Assembly: GCA_017528315.1 (NCBI GenBank)
Contig: JAFXOW010000059.1
Span: 1-64,000, forward strand
From: Bacilli bacterium
GTDB lineage: Bacteria; Bacillota_I; Bacilli_A; RF39; UBA660
Reading direction: 5' to 3'
Length of the DNA stretch: 64,000 bases
A program made the translations under genes and the position numbers. Under the pieces are notes generated by a model. The model saw only the letters and a program-made list of their open reading frames with translations. It was not told the origin of the DNA and searched no databases. How positions within the stretch are numbered: position 1 is the first letter of the stretch; every line of letters starts with the position of its first letter. Positions 33,891-42,382 of this stretch are shown here, piece by piece.

Positions 33891-35291
33891 ATGTATACTG
33901 AAGAAAATGAGTTTAATTATGATGATTACTTGGATGAAGAAGATAATAATAATTCAAATAAGCCTTTTATTGATTTTAAATTTTTATTAAAATTAATTTT
34001 AATAATTATATTAATTTGTTTAATTATATTTTTAGTATTTAAGATAAGAAATAAGAATTTAAAAGGAAATAAATCAAAAGAAGATACGGAGATTAATGAA
34101 CAAAGCGGACTTGCTGTTGTTGATAATATTAATTTAATACGAAATGCTGCATATGACTATTTCTTTAAAAACAATCATTTGCCAGAAAATGTTGGAGAAA
34201 CTAAATCCATTACTATTAAAGAATTAAATAGTGAGGGTGTATTAATAAATGTCAAAGATGAAAATGGTGTTAAATGTGGATATAATACATCAAGTGCTAA
34301 AATTACTAAACATGTTCAAGATTATGAATTAAAAATAACTTTAAACTGTTTAACTTCCAGTGATGAGAAAGTATTTTACTATGATTTAAATGGTAATTGT
34401 TTAACCTGTAATGGAGAAAATTATACTCCTAGTGAAGAAAACAATACAGAAAATAATAATCAAACTAACAATAACGAGAATAATAATCAAACAAATAATA
34501 ACACAAATAATAATCAAACTAATAATAATGAGAATAATAATCAAACAAATAATAACGAGAATAATAATCAAACAAATAATAACACAAATAATGATCAAAC
34601 AAATAATAACGAGAATAATAATCAAACAAATAATAACACAAATAATGATCAAACTAATACACAATATGTTTGTGATAATACTTTTGGTGAATGGACGAGA
34701 GTTCGTAATACAAGCACTAATTTAATTGAAGAAAGTAGAATTCTTGTTAAAGGTTATAAAACAGAAACCGTGTATGGAGAATGGAGTTCACCTACAACGA
34801 AAAAGATTCAATCTAATAGTAATTTGGATGTAAAAAAATATACTAAAACTACAAAAAAGACTAGTAAAAGTTGTAGTGATGAATCAACTACTAAACCAGC
34901 AAGTAAAACTGGACGAACAATTACAAGTAGAACAGTAACTAATAAATCAACCAAAAAAGTATGTACTGGAGGAAAAACTTATACTAAAAAGTTAACTAAA
35001 TGGGATAACAATGCTATTAGTTGTAAATCTTATGGAATTGGTAATGTCGTTTGTACTTATAAAACTAAAAAAACATGTACAAATAAAACGATTTATAATA
35101 AAGTTACATACTATAAATACTGTGATACAAAGACTAAAAATATTACAACAACTTATTATCAATCAAGAAGTATAGATACAAATGTAACTTATACAGATTA
35201 TATGCTTGAAAGTGAACTTCCTGAAGGATATATAAAATTGGATGGTTCAGAAATAACTGAGTATAGATATAAAGAAAAATGTGGTAAATAA
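33891..35291 (+). CDS. Membrane-anchored surface protein with Asn-rich nonapeptide repeats
   Basis: 466 residues. Acidic N-terminus, one membrane helix (about 28-50), then a domain (60-175) reminiscent of the head of pseudopilins (NLIRNAAYDYFFKNNHLPE). Eight 9-residue units of the form (E/T)NN(N/D)QTNNN form a hydrophilic stalk (187-258). The rest (260-466) is Lys/Thr-rich with twelve or so Cys, often as KKTC or YKYC, suggesting disulphide-stabilised turns. The strong consensus promoter suggests high expression. GGGGGTG ribosome site. Function unknown; cell-surface adhesion or matrix role is a guess. Confidence 0.6.
   Translation: MYTEENEFNYDDYLDEEDNNNSNKPFIDFKFLLKLILIIILICLIIFLVFKIRNKNLKGNKSKEDTEINEQSGLAVVDNINLIRNAAYDYFFKNNHLPENVGETKSITIKELNSEGVLINVKDENGVKCGYNTSSAKITKHVQDYELKITLNCLTSSDEKVFYYDLNGNCLTCNGENYTPSEENNTENNNQTNNNENNNQTNNNTNNNQTNNNENNNQTNNNENNNQTNNNTNNDQTNNNENNNQTNNNTNNDQTNTQYVCDNTFGEWTRVRNTSTNLIEESRILVKGYKTETVYGEWSSPTTKKIQSNSNLDVKKYTKTTKKTSKSCSDESTTKPASKTGRTITSRTVTNKSTKKVCTGGKTYTKKLTKWDNNAISCKSYGIGNVVCTYKTKKTCTNKTIYNKVTYYKYCDTKTKNITTTYYQSRSIDTNVTYTDYMLESELPEGYIKLDGSEITEYRYKEKCGK
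34449..34664 (+). repeat. Eight tandem 27-base repeats inside a coding region
   Basis: Units run from 34449 to 34664, each coding nine residues (E/T)NN(N/D)QTNNN. Several units are identical at DNA level and adjacent, the pattern expected for recent slippage expansion. The array keeps frame because the unit length is a multiple of three. Confidence 0.9.
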
Positions 35292-35312
35292 CTTTATTAC
35301 ATTTTTTTTCTA

Positions 35313-35321
35313 TGGTATAAT
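35313..35321 (+). promoter_or_regulatory. Extended -10 promoter of the YgjP-like gene
   Basis: TGGTATAAT; predicted start near 35328, about 9 bases before ATG 35337. Confidence 0.55.
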
Positions 35322-35336
35322 ACTTTTGGGATGGTT

Positions 35337-35975
35337 ATGAAAGTAGAAATTGAAGGACAAAAATTAGATGTTATTATTAAAAGAACCATGACTAAAAGAA
35401 TTAATATGACAATAAAAGAAGATAGGAATATCTATATTACAACTAATCATTTAGTTAGAAATAAAGATATTTTAAATTTTATAGAAGATCATAAAAAGTT
35501 TATAATTAAGAGTCTAAGTTTAAGAAACAAACAAAAAGAGTATCAAGATTCATTTTATTATTTAGGTAAAAAGTATGATATAGTTTATTTAAATACTAAA
35601 GAAATAATAATAGCTGATACTAAGATATTTATTAATCATAATATAGATATAGATAAGTGGTTAAAAAAAGAAGCAAATAGAATTTTTAAAGAAGAATTAG
35701 ATAAAATTTATAGTATCTTTCCTATTACCATTCCATATCCTAATCTTACTATAAGAAATATGAAAACAAGATGGGGAGTATGTAATGTTAAAACAAATAG
35801 AGTTACTCTTAATTTTTCTTTAATAAAAAGAAATATAAAATATTTAGATTATGTTATAGTTCATGAATTATCTCATTTGGTTCATGCAAATCATAGTAAA
35901 GATTTTTGGAAATTAGTTAGTATTTTAGTACCAGATTATAAAAATTTGAGAAAGGAGTTAAATAATTATGAATAA
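35337..35975 (+). CDS. YgjP-like zinc metallopeptidase-domain protein
   Basis: 212 residues. The gluzincin motif HELSHLVHANHSKDFW near 179-194 supplies HExxH, and the following His/Asp residues are typical of the YgjP/WLM-type DUF45 family. RNMKTRWGVCN near 140-150 is the other family signature (TRWGSC-like). Members are proposed proteases or nucleotide hydrolases; the role is not settled. I prefer ATG 35337 with GGGATGG upstream over ATG 35331, which lies too close to the predicted transcript start. It overlaps folD by 8 bases. Confidence 0.82.
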   Translation: MKVEIEGQKLDVIIKRTMTKRINMTIKEDRNIYITTNHLVRNKDILNFIEDHKKFIIKSLSLRNKQKEYQDSFYYLGKKYDIVYLNTKEIIIADTKIFINHNIDIDKWLKKEANRIFKEELDKIYSIFPITIPYPNLTIRNMKTRWGVCNVKTNRVTLNFSLIKRNIKYLDYVIVHELSHLVHANHSKDFWKLVSILVPDYKNLRKELNNYE

Positions 35976-36804
35976 AATAATAGATGGTAAAACGGTTAGA
36001 GATATAAAAAAAGAAGAATTAATAAAACAAATTCTTAAGTTGAATAAACAATTATCTTTAGTGGTTATAAGTGTTGGAGATGACGAAGCAAGTAAAGTAT
36101 ATGTCTCTCAAAAAGAAAAGATGGCTAAAAGTATTGGTTATAATTTTATAAATTTACATTATGAAAAAATAGAAACTGAAGAACTTGTTAAAAAAATAAA
36201 AGAATTAAATAAAGATAAAAGTATTACAGGAATAATTGTTCAATTACCACTTCCCATGTATTTAGATAAAGAAAAAATTATTAATAGTATTGATCCTTTA
36301 AAAGATGTTGATGGTTTAACTAACGATAATTTAGTAAAATTAATTAAAAAAAAGAATTGCTTAATACCATGTACACCTAAAGGAATAATGTCTTTACTAG
36401 AATATTATAATGTTGATTTAACTAAAAAAATAGTTATTGTAGGTCGAAGCGAATTAGTAGGATTACCACTTTTTCATTTATTGTTAGCCAAAAATGCCAC
36501 TGTAACATTGTGTCATTCTAAAACATTAAATTTACAATCTTATACTAAAAAAGCTGATATATTAATTGTAGCAGTTGGTAAAAAATGGTTAATAACCAAA
36601 AATATGGTCAAAAAAGATGCAGTTTTAATTGATGTTGGAATAAATAGAATAGGAAGTAAATTATATGGCGATATTGAAGATACTGCTATAGAAAAGAGTT
36701 CTTTAATGACTCCAGTTCCTGGAGGAGTTGGACCCATGACGGTTATTTCTTTAATGGAAAATGTTTATTTAGCATATCTTTTTCAAGAAAAACAATTGTC
36801 ATAA
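35968..36804 (+). CDS. folD: Bifunctional methylenetetrahydrofolate dehydrogenase/cyclohydrolase FolD
   Basis: 278 residues, usual length. It interconverts 5,10-methylene- and 10-formyl-tetrahydrofolate. YVSQKEKMAKSIG near 44-56 carries the catalytic Lys (KEKM). GIIVQLPLP near 87-95, DPLKDVDGLT near 110-119 and the NAD(P)-binding VGRSELVGLP near 156-165 are present, as is TPVPGGVGPMTV near 249-260. VGRSELVG has Glu where most have Asn/Val, a minor variation. AAAGGAG ribosome site lies in the end of the previous gene. Confidence 0.95.
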   Translation: MNKIIDGKTVRDIKKEELIKQILKLNKQLSLVVISVGDDEASKVYVSQKEKMAKSIGYNFINLHYEKIETEELVKKIKELNKDKSITGIIVQLPLPMYLDKEKIINSIDPLKDVDGLTNDNLVKLIKKKNCLIPCTPKGIMSLLEYYNVDLTKKIVIVGRSELVGLPLFHLLLAKNATVTLCHSKTLNLQSYTKKADILIVAVGKKWLITKNMVKKDAVLIDVGINRIGSKLYGDIEDTAIEKSSLMTPVPGGVGPMTVISLMENVYLAYLFQEKQLS

Positions 36805-36839
36805 ATAATAATTAATGATAAACTGATAGTGTGATAATT

Positions 36840-38324
36840 ATGATAAGTAAAGAATCTTTAAAATTAAGTGTATATGATTATTTTAAATATTGTCATACCA
36901 ATAAAGAAATAAGAGGAATAGGATTAATAACCGATAAACAATCAATTTTTTATAGTCAAATAGAAGATGGAGACTATCGTGCTCATGAATGGGTTGCATC
37001 TGATTTAGAAGATACAATTCATCCCAACGAAAAAAAAGAAGGATGGGATAAAATTCGTGGTGAAAATATGCATTTCTTTTCCATGGGATGGGAGTTAATA
37101 GTTGACTTACCACTTTCCGATACTATTACTATTTCACAATATGATTTTTTAGTAGAAGTTTTAAATCAAGTAAAAAAATATAATGAAGAATATCCTCAAT
37201 ATAAAATATGGATTTTAATTTCAACTGATTCTGAATATTTAAGAAATCATTCTAGGTTTGATATAGATGACATAATTCAAAAATTAAAAAATTTAATAAA
37301 AAAAGATAATCAAAATATATATGAAGAAAGAATAATAGGTAAAGTTAGAAGTAATAAAGAAATAATTAATAATATAATATTTACAATCGATTTAGAAAGT
37401 GTTAAAACAATTGAGGATTTGAAAAAGAGATTTTATATAATAGAAAAATATTATAATGATAATTATTATCATAAATATATAATAGAAATATTTCCTAATT
37501 ATTTAGAAATAGAATTTTTATGTCGATTAATTAGCTGTTTAGATGAAGAAATTAATTTTGATAATTTAACTATTGATAACTTTAAAGAAAAATTAGAATT
37601 AATTGTAAAAAATATTTTTGTTAATAGAAATTTTCATGAAATATTTAATATATTAAATACTATAATTTTATTAAAATATAAAACTGATTTTAAGGAAATA
37701 GATTATTTGTTTTCTATTATGAATAAAATTTATTTTGTAAGTGATATAAATAATATTAATAATTTATTAAAGAATACAAATAGTTATGAAGATGTTTTTA
37801 ATGTTATATTAAGTTATTATAGAAAAATGTTAGAAAATAATATAGAAAAATATAAGGAGTTTTTAGAAAGTAATAATTATGCTATAAATAATTGTTATAA
37901 ATATAAAATAATAAAAACAAATATTGATGAATTAGAACAATTAATTCTTATGAGAAATGAATTAATAGACTTAAAAAATGATGTTATTAATGCTTTAATA
38001 CCTTTAGAAGTAAAATATAAATATATTGATTCTAATTCTCCTATAAGAAGTAGTTTAGAATCTAAAATAAATCTTTTAAAAACCAAGAGAGATTGTTTAC
38101 AAGATAAAATATTTAATATAGAAAATAAATTTTGTTCTTTTGGAGGACTTCAAGTATTTGAAATGAACATGGAATATCTTAGAAATACGGAAAAATTTGA
38201 TATTTATAATGAAGATGAATTAAAAGAACAAGAATTAAACTTAAGAAGAACTATTAGTGAACTTGAACAAGAATTAGAAAAAATAAATAGTTTAATTGTA
38301 AAAAAAGATAATATAAAAAAGTAG
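36840..38324 (+). CDS. Large unknown protein with C-terminal coiled coil
   Basis: 494 residues, no signal peptide or membrane helix. The first 110 residues are the most structured-looking (ten aromatic residues, EWVASDLEDTIHPNEKKEGW, ENMHFFSMGWELIVDLPLS). The middle is a long Asn/Ile-rich helical region, and the last 120 residues are a coiled coil (NELIDLKNDVINAL; then ELEQELEKINSL). No known family recognised. ATG 36840 was chosen over GTG 36831; the ribosome site is weak (GTGAT). It follows folD by 35 bases. Its stop codon is inside a terminator stem shared with def. Codon use is like its neighbours, so it is not obviously foreign. Confidence 0.6.
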   Translation: MISKESLKLSVYDYFKYCHTNKEIRGIGLITDKQSIFYSQIEDGDYRAHEWVASDLEDTIHPNEKKEGWDKIRGENMHFFSMGWELIVDLPLSDTITISQYDFLVEVLNQVKKYNEEYPQYKIWILISTDSEYLRNHSRFDIDDIIQKLKNLIKKDNQNIYEERIIGKVRSNKEIINNIIFTIDLESVKTIEDLKKRFYIIEKYYNDNYYHKYIIEIFPNYLEIEFLCRLISCLDEEINFDNLTIDNFKEKLELIVKNIFVNRNFHEIFNILNTIILLKYKTDFKEIDYLFSIMNKIYFVSDINNINNLLKNTNSYEDVFNVILSYYRKMLENNIEKYKEFLESNNYAINNCYKYKIIKTNIDELEQLILMRNELIDLKNDVINALIPLEVKYKYIDSNSPIRSSLESKINLLKTKRDCLQDKIFNIENKFCSFGGLQVFEMNMEYLRNTEKFDIYNEDELKEQELNLRRTISELEQELEKINSLIVKKDNIKK

Positions 38325-38340
38325 TTTCCTACTTTTTTAT
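38313..38340. terminator. Bidirectional terminator shared by two converging genes
   Basis: ATAAAAAAGTAG (38313-38324) pairs perfectly with CTACTTTTTTAT (38329-38340), loop TTTC. The stop codons of both the upstream gene (38322-38324) and def (38337-38339) are inside the stem. Confidence 0.9.
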
Positions 38341-38885
38341 ATTTCTCTATATAAATCTTTATTTTTAAAAGGATCTTTAGGATCAATTTTATCAGTAAAT
38401 AAAATTCCATCTAAATGATCTAATTCATGTTGAAAAGCAACTGCAAGTTCTTCTCGTCCACGAATTCTTATTTTATTTCCATCTTGATCATATCCTTCAA
38501 GGGTAACACGAGCATATCTTGGAACAATTCCACATACTTCTCGATTTACTGATAGGCAACCTTCACCTTCACCAACATAAATAATTTCTTCAGAATTACT
38601 TACAAGTTTGGGATTAAAAATAACATAATTATCAAATTTCCCTTCGTCATATTCATGGACTACTACAAAATACCTTTCTTTAATTCCAAGTTGAATTGGA
38701 GCAAGTCCCATACCTGGTCTTAAATCATATTTTTCTGCTAGTTCTGGAATTTGACTATTAGTTAAAAATTCAATTATCTCTTTTACAGTTTGTTTTTGCT
38801 TATCATTCAGAGGAAATGTAACCTCTAAACTTTTTTCTCTTAGAATTTTATTTTTTTCATCTAAAACATCGCTCATTTTTAACAT
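38337..38885 (-). CDS. def: Peptide deformylase
   Basis: 182 residues. It removes the formyl group from nascent N-terminal Met. All three motifs are present: GMGLAPIQLG near 60-69 (motif 1, with Pro in the usual Ala position), EGCLSV near 109-114 with the metal Cys, and QHELDHLDG near 152-160 with HExxH. The length and insert place it with type 2 enzymes of Gram-positive bacteria. ATG 38885 is preferred because GGTGG lies 7-8 bases upstream; the frame extends to a GTG at 38897. Confidence 0.93.
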   Translation of the reverse strand: MLKMSDVLDEKNKILREKSLEVTFPLNDKQKQTVKEIIEFLTNSQIPELAEKYDLRPGMGLAPIQLGIKERYFVVVHEYDEGKFDNYVIFNPKLVSNSEEIIYVGEGEGCLSVNREVCGIVPRYARVTLEGYDQDGNKIRIRGREELAVAFQHELDHLDGILFTDKIDPKDPFKNKDLYREI

Positions 38886-38947
38886 ACCAACCACCACTTG
38901 ATGTGTATTATATCATAAAATAATGTAAAATGCAATTTCTATATAAT

Positions 38948-38972
38948 AAAAAAAGAGAAGATTATTATCTTC
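38948..38972 (-). terminator. Terminator of the YjcZ-like gene (minus strand)
   Basis: GAAGAT and ATCTTC pair around AATA on the minus strand, followed by TCTTTTTTT. The hairpin contains the stop codon of the small gene. Confidence 0.75.
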
Positions 38973-39126
38973 CCCATCGAGTACCAATGATAATTACTAA
39001 TAAAATAAATAAAACAATTATAATAGCATAGTTAGAATTATTATTCCATGTAGGATAAATCCAACCTATGTTATTATTTGGACAGCAAGCATTGCCCATA
39101 CCATAGTTATAACCATTATAATACAT
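38965..39126 (-). CDS. YjcZ-like small sporulation-type membrane protein
   Basis: 53 residues. N-terminal half is Tyr/Asn/Gly-rich (MYYNGYNYGMGNACCPNNN), the second half one membrane helix (YAIIIVLFILLVIIIGTRWG). This is the layout of the YjcZ/SscA family, tiny proteins of spore formers (SscA takes part in spore assembly). AAGGAGGT sits 6 bases upstream of the ATG on the minus strand, one of the best ribosome sites in the window, and a terminator follows, so the gene is convincing despite its size. Extra Cys-Cys and Trp residues differ from typical YjcZ. The sporulation role is inferred from the family. Confidence 0.7.
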   Translation of the reverse strand: MYYNGYNYGMGNACCPNNNIGWIYPTWNNNSNYAIIIVLFILLVIIIGTRWGR

Positions 39127-39188
39127 AAATTACCTCCTTAATCTACTTATATTTTATGAGTAAATTAAAATTTGGTTATTATGTATAA

Positions 39189-39491
39189 CTAATTATTGGA
39201 AGATAATTCAATTATTAAATCCATATTATCATCAATTGCTATTTTATTTTTATGAATTAGAGAACATTTTTGACATTTATAAATTATTTTATAAGTATCT
39301 TTATATTTTTCAATACCAATTGGTTCCATTAAACCATGACAAGTATTTTGTCTATCTCCAGGATTAATATCTAAATGTTTACTATACAAGCAAATTGGAC
39401 AATGATCCCTGGCTGTATAATTTAATTTAGAAACTAAAGTATGGCAATTTTCACATAGAAAATCTTCATCAATCATATTAAATCTTTTCAT
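39189..39491 (-). CDS. RNHCP-domain zinc-ribbon protein
   Basis: 100 residues. Cysteine pairs at CENC (near 13-16), CPIC (near 31-34) and CQKC (near 73-76), plus single Cys in NTCHGLM, give a multi-zinc ribbon. YTARDHCPICLYSKHLDINP with PGDRQNTC is the diagnostic RNHCP block (PF12647). The family's role is not known; zinc ribbons of this type often bind nucleic acid. Minus strand, divergent from priA. Confidence 0.85.
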   Translation of the reverse strand: MKRFNMIDEDFLCENCHTLVSKLNYTARDHCPICLYSKHLDINPGDRQNTCHGLMEPIGIEKYKDTYKIIYKCQKCSLIHKNKIAIDDNMDLIIELSSNN

Positions 39492-39545
39492 AACATCACG
39501 TGGTTATTTTATCAAATCATGTTACTAATGTCCATAATTATTTAC

Positions 39546-39574
39546 TTGAATATAATATTTAATTTTGTTATCAT
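39546..39574 (+). promoter_or_regulatory. Promoter of priA
   Basis: TTGAAT (39546-39551), 17-base spacer, TATCAT (39569-39574) with TGT in front. Leader about 12 bases. Confidence 0.6.
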
Positions 39575-39592
39575 AATGTTATAGGTGATGTT

Positions 39593-41746
39593 ATGACAAT
39601 TAATGTTTTAGTTGAATTAAAATCAAGAGCTGTAGATAAAGTATTTACCTATTTAGTGCCTAAAAGTTTAGAAGATAAAATTAGGATAGGAATTCGCGTA
39701 CTGGTACCGTTTGCTAAAATGAAATTAGTTGGCTTTGTAATGGATATAAATAATTATGAAAAAGATATAGAATTAAAAGAAATAATTGATGTTATAGATC
39801 AAGAGGTAATATTAACACCTGAATTATTAGAACTAGGTAAAATTTTAAGTCAAAAGACGTTATCAACTTTAATATCATCTTACCAAGTTATGCTTCCAAA
39901 CGGATATAAAGCAAGTAGTAAGAAGAAAATTAATATTAAATATGAAACATATGTATATATAGATTATGATAAATTAAAAGATATTAAATTAACGGAAAAG
40001 CAAGAGAAAATAATTAATTATATTAATTTAAATAAAAATGTTACTTATAATAGTTTATTAAAGATTAATAGTAGTGTTATTACATTAATAAAAAATAAAA
40101 TATTATATAAAGAAATTCATGAAGTATATAGGTTAAAAGGAGATTATGAATTAAAAGAAAAATATCCTTTAACTACTCTTCAACAAAGGGTAGTTGATCA
40201 AGTAGAACTTAATAAATATAATACCTATTTATTATTTGGAGTAACTGGAAGTGGTAAAACAGAAGTATATATGGAGTTGATTGAAAAGGTTATAAATGAT
40301 AAAAAAACAGCAATTGTTTTAATTCCTGAAATAAGTTTAACTCCTCAAACTGTAAGACGTTTTAAAGAAAGATTTGGTGAAATAATAGCCGTAATTCATT
40401 CAGGATTATCAGATTCAGAAAAGTATGATGAATATCGTAAGATAAGAAGAGGAGAAGTTAGTATTGTAATAGGAGCAAGAAGTGCTATATATGTTCCTTT
40501 AGAAAATATTGGAATAATTATAGTTGATGAAGAACATTCAACATCGTATAAACAAGAAAATATGCCAAGATATAATGCTATAGATATAGCCAAAATTAGA
40601 GGAGAAAATCATAACTCTCCAGTAATACTTGGATCAGCTACTCCAACTTTAGAATCTTATGCCAGAGGTATAAAGGGGGTATATAAATTATTAGTTTTAG
40701 ATAAACGAGTTAATAATAGATCACTTCCAAAGGTAGAAATAGTTGATTTAGCTAAAAGTAAAAAGAAAAGTAAATTTATAACAGAAATTTTATATAAAAA
40801 AATGATAAATGTTCTTGAAAGAGACGAACAAGTAATTTTGTTTTTAAATAAAAGAGGTTATTCAAGTATTGTAACTTGTTCCGAGTGTGGTAAAACTTTT
40901 ACTTGTCCAAATTGTGATATAACTTTAACTTATCATAAATCAAGTGGAATGCTTAGATGTCATTACTGTGGATATGGTGAAGCTAAACCTAATGCTTGTC
41001 CACATTGTCAAGCAGAGTTAATTGCAAGTGGAAGTGGATCTGAACAAGTTGAAGAAGAATTACAAGAACTTTTTAAAGATTTTAAAACAATTAGAATGGA
41101 TTTTGATACGACTAGTAAAAAAGGAAGTCATGAGAAAATAATTGAAGATTTTCGAAATAAAAAATATCAAATATTAATTGGAACCCAAATGATTGCTAAA
41201 GGACTTGATTTCCCTTTGGTTACATTAGTTGGAGTAATCAATGCTGATAATAGTTTAAATATTCCAGACTTTCGTAGTAGTGAAACAACTTTTGATTTAT
41301 TAAATCAAGTAGGTGGTCGAAGTGGAAGAGGAGAAAAAGTTGGTGAAGTAATTATTCAAACTTTTAATCCAACTCATTATGCAATAACATATGCTAAAAA
41401 TAATGATTATTTAGGTTTCTTTAACTTAGAAATGAAAAATAGGAAATTATTATCTTATCCACCATATTACTATTTAGTATTAATTAGAATTAAAGGCAAT
41501 GATTATAATTTTATAAGTTCTGAAACCAAGAAAATAAAAGAATTTTTAATGAGTAAATTATCATTTAAAATATTAGGACCAAGTGTTGCTAATCCTTTTA
41601 AAGTTAATTCGGTTTATCGATTTAATATTATAATTAAGTATAAAATAGAAGAAAATTTAATGGCGGTTTTAGAAGAATTAATTAATCATTATAAAATGAA
41701 TAATAAAATAATGATTGATATTGATTTTGAACCAAAAAGTCTATAG
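39593..41746 (+). CDS. priA: Primosomal helicase PriA
   Basis: 717 residues. It restarts stalled replication forks. N-terminal DNA-binding domain (KVFTYLVPKSLEDKIRIGIR), helicase Walker A FGVTGSGKTEV near 218-228, DEEH box near 311-314, and the zinc region with eight Cys between about 426 and 473 (CSECGKTFTCPNC, then CHYCGYGEAKPNACPHC). KGLDFPLVTLVGV and GGRSGRG (helicase motifs V and VI) follow. AGGTGATG precedes the ATG. trmL follows after 9 bases; the usual coaBC or fmt neighbours are missing. Confidence 0.96.
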   Translation: MTINVLVELKSRAVDKVFTYLVPKSLEDKIRIGIRVLVPFAKMKLVGFVMDINNYEKDIELKEIIDVIDQEVILTPELLELGKILSQKTLSTLISSYQVMLPNGYKASSKKKINIKYETYVYIDYDKLKDIKLTEKQEKIINYINLNKNVTYNSLLKINSSVITLIKNKILYKEIHEVYRLKGDYELKEKYPLTTLQQRVVDQVELNKYNTYLLFGVTGSGKTEVYMELIEKVINDKKTAIVLIPEISLTPQTVRRFKERFGEIIAVIHSGLSDSEKYDEYRKIRRGEVSIVIGARSAIYVPLENIGIIIVDEEHSTSYKQENMPRYNAIDIAKIRGENHNSPVILGSATPTLESYARGIKGVYKLLVLDKRVNNRSLPKVEIVDLAKSKKKSKFITEILYKKMINVLERDEQVILFLNKRGYSSIVTCSECGKTFTCPNCDITLTYHKSSGMLRCHYCGYGEAKPNACPHCQAELIASGSGSEQVEEELQELFKDFKTIRMDFDTTSKKGSHEKIIEDFRNKKYQILIGTQMIAKGLDFPLVTLVGVINADNSLNIPDFRSSETTFDLLNQVGGRSGRGEKVGEVIIQTFNPTHYAITYAKNNDYLGFFNLEMKNRKLLSYPPYYYLVLIRIKGNDYNFISSETKKIKEFLMSKLSFKILGPSVANPFKVNSVYRFNIIIKYKIEENLMAVLEELINHYKMNNKIMIDIDFEPKSL

Positions 41747-41755
41747 GAGGAAAAA

Positions 41756-42286
41756 ATGATAAATATAGTGTTATATGAACCAGAAATACCTACTAATACT
41801 GGTAATATTATGAGAACTTGTGTTGCAACAAATACTAAACTTCATTTAATAGAACCTTTAGGATTTAAATTGGATGAAGCAAGTATTAAAAGAAGTGGAG
41901 TTAATTATATAGATAAATTAGATTATGTTGTCTATAAAAATTTTAATGAATTTAAAGAAAAAAATAAAGGAACTTATTATTATTTTACAAGATATGGTCA
42001 TAAGCCTCATACAAGTTTTAATTATAAAGAAAGTTATGAAAAAGGTGATATTTATTTAATATTCGGAAAAGAATCAACTGGTATTCCAAGAGAAATGCTA
42101 AAAGAAGATTTAGAACATTGTATGAGAATTCCTATGACCAAGAATGTTCGAAGTCTTAACTTATCTAATTGTTGTGCTATAGTTGTATATGAAGTTTTAA
42201 GACAACTTGATTATTTAGACTTACTTAGAGAAGAACCTCATAAAAGTAGTAATTTTATAATAGATGGTATTGATAAACATGAATAA
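41756..42286 (+). CDS. trmL: tRNA (cytidine/uridine 34-2'-O)-methyltransferase TrmL
   Basis: 176 residues, SPOUT fold. It methylates the ribose at wobble position 34 of tRNA-Leu. Family features: INIVLYEPEIPTNTGNIMRT at 2-21, LIFGKESTGIPREML near 101-115 and MRIPMTKNVRSLNLSN near 122-137 (the knot with the SAM site). GGAGG ribosome site, 9 bases after priA. Confidence 0.93.
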   Translation: MINIVLYEPEIPTNTGNIMRTCVATNTKLHLIEPLGFKLDEASIKRSGVNYIDKLDYVVYKNFNEFKEKNKGTYYYFTRYGHKPHTSFNYKESYEKGDIYLIFGKESTGIPREMLKEDLEHCMRIPMTKNVRSLNLSNCCAIVVYEVLRQLDYLDLLREEPHKSSNFIIDGIDKHE

Positions 42287-42295
42287 TAAAAAATT

Positions 42296-42340
42296 CAACT
42301 TTATTGTCTAATAATGTCAATAATAAGTTGCTTTTTTTTT
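42296..42340 (+). terminator. Terminator after priA-trmL
   Basis: CAACTT with AAGTTG forms the base of an imperfect stem whose arms continue through TATTG and CAATAAT; followed by nine T. Confidence 0.75.
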
Positions 42341-42356
42341 AATGATAAGAAAAACA

Positions 42357-42365
42357 TGATATAAT
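42357..42365 (+). promoter_or_regulatory. Extended -10 promoter of the hydrolase-murF-ddl-gpmA run
   Basis: TGATATAAT; predicted start near 42372, about 11 bases before ATG 42383. Confidence 0.55.
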
Positions 42366-42382
42366 GAAGAAGAGTGATTTGT

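Noticed and set aside
34449-34664. CRISPR-like array
   Set aside because: The units are contiguous 27-base tandem repeats without spacers and lie in frame within a gene; no cas gene is near.
34401-34725. Two further long frames (one on each strand) across the Asn-rich repeat region
   Set aside because: They are low-complexity Ile/Thr/Lys shadows produced by the 27-base repeat, which is open in several frames; the Asn-rich frame has the promoter, ribosome site, anchor and unique flanking domains.
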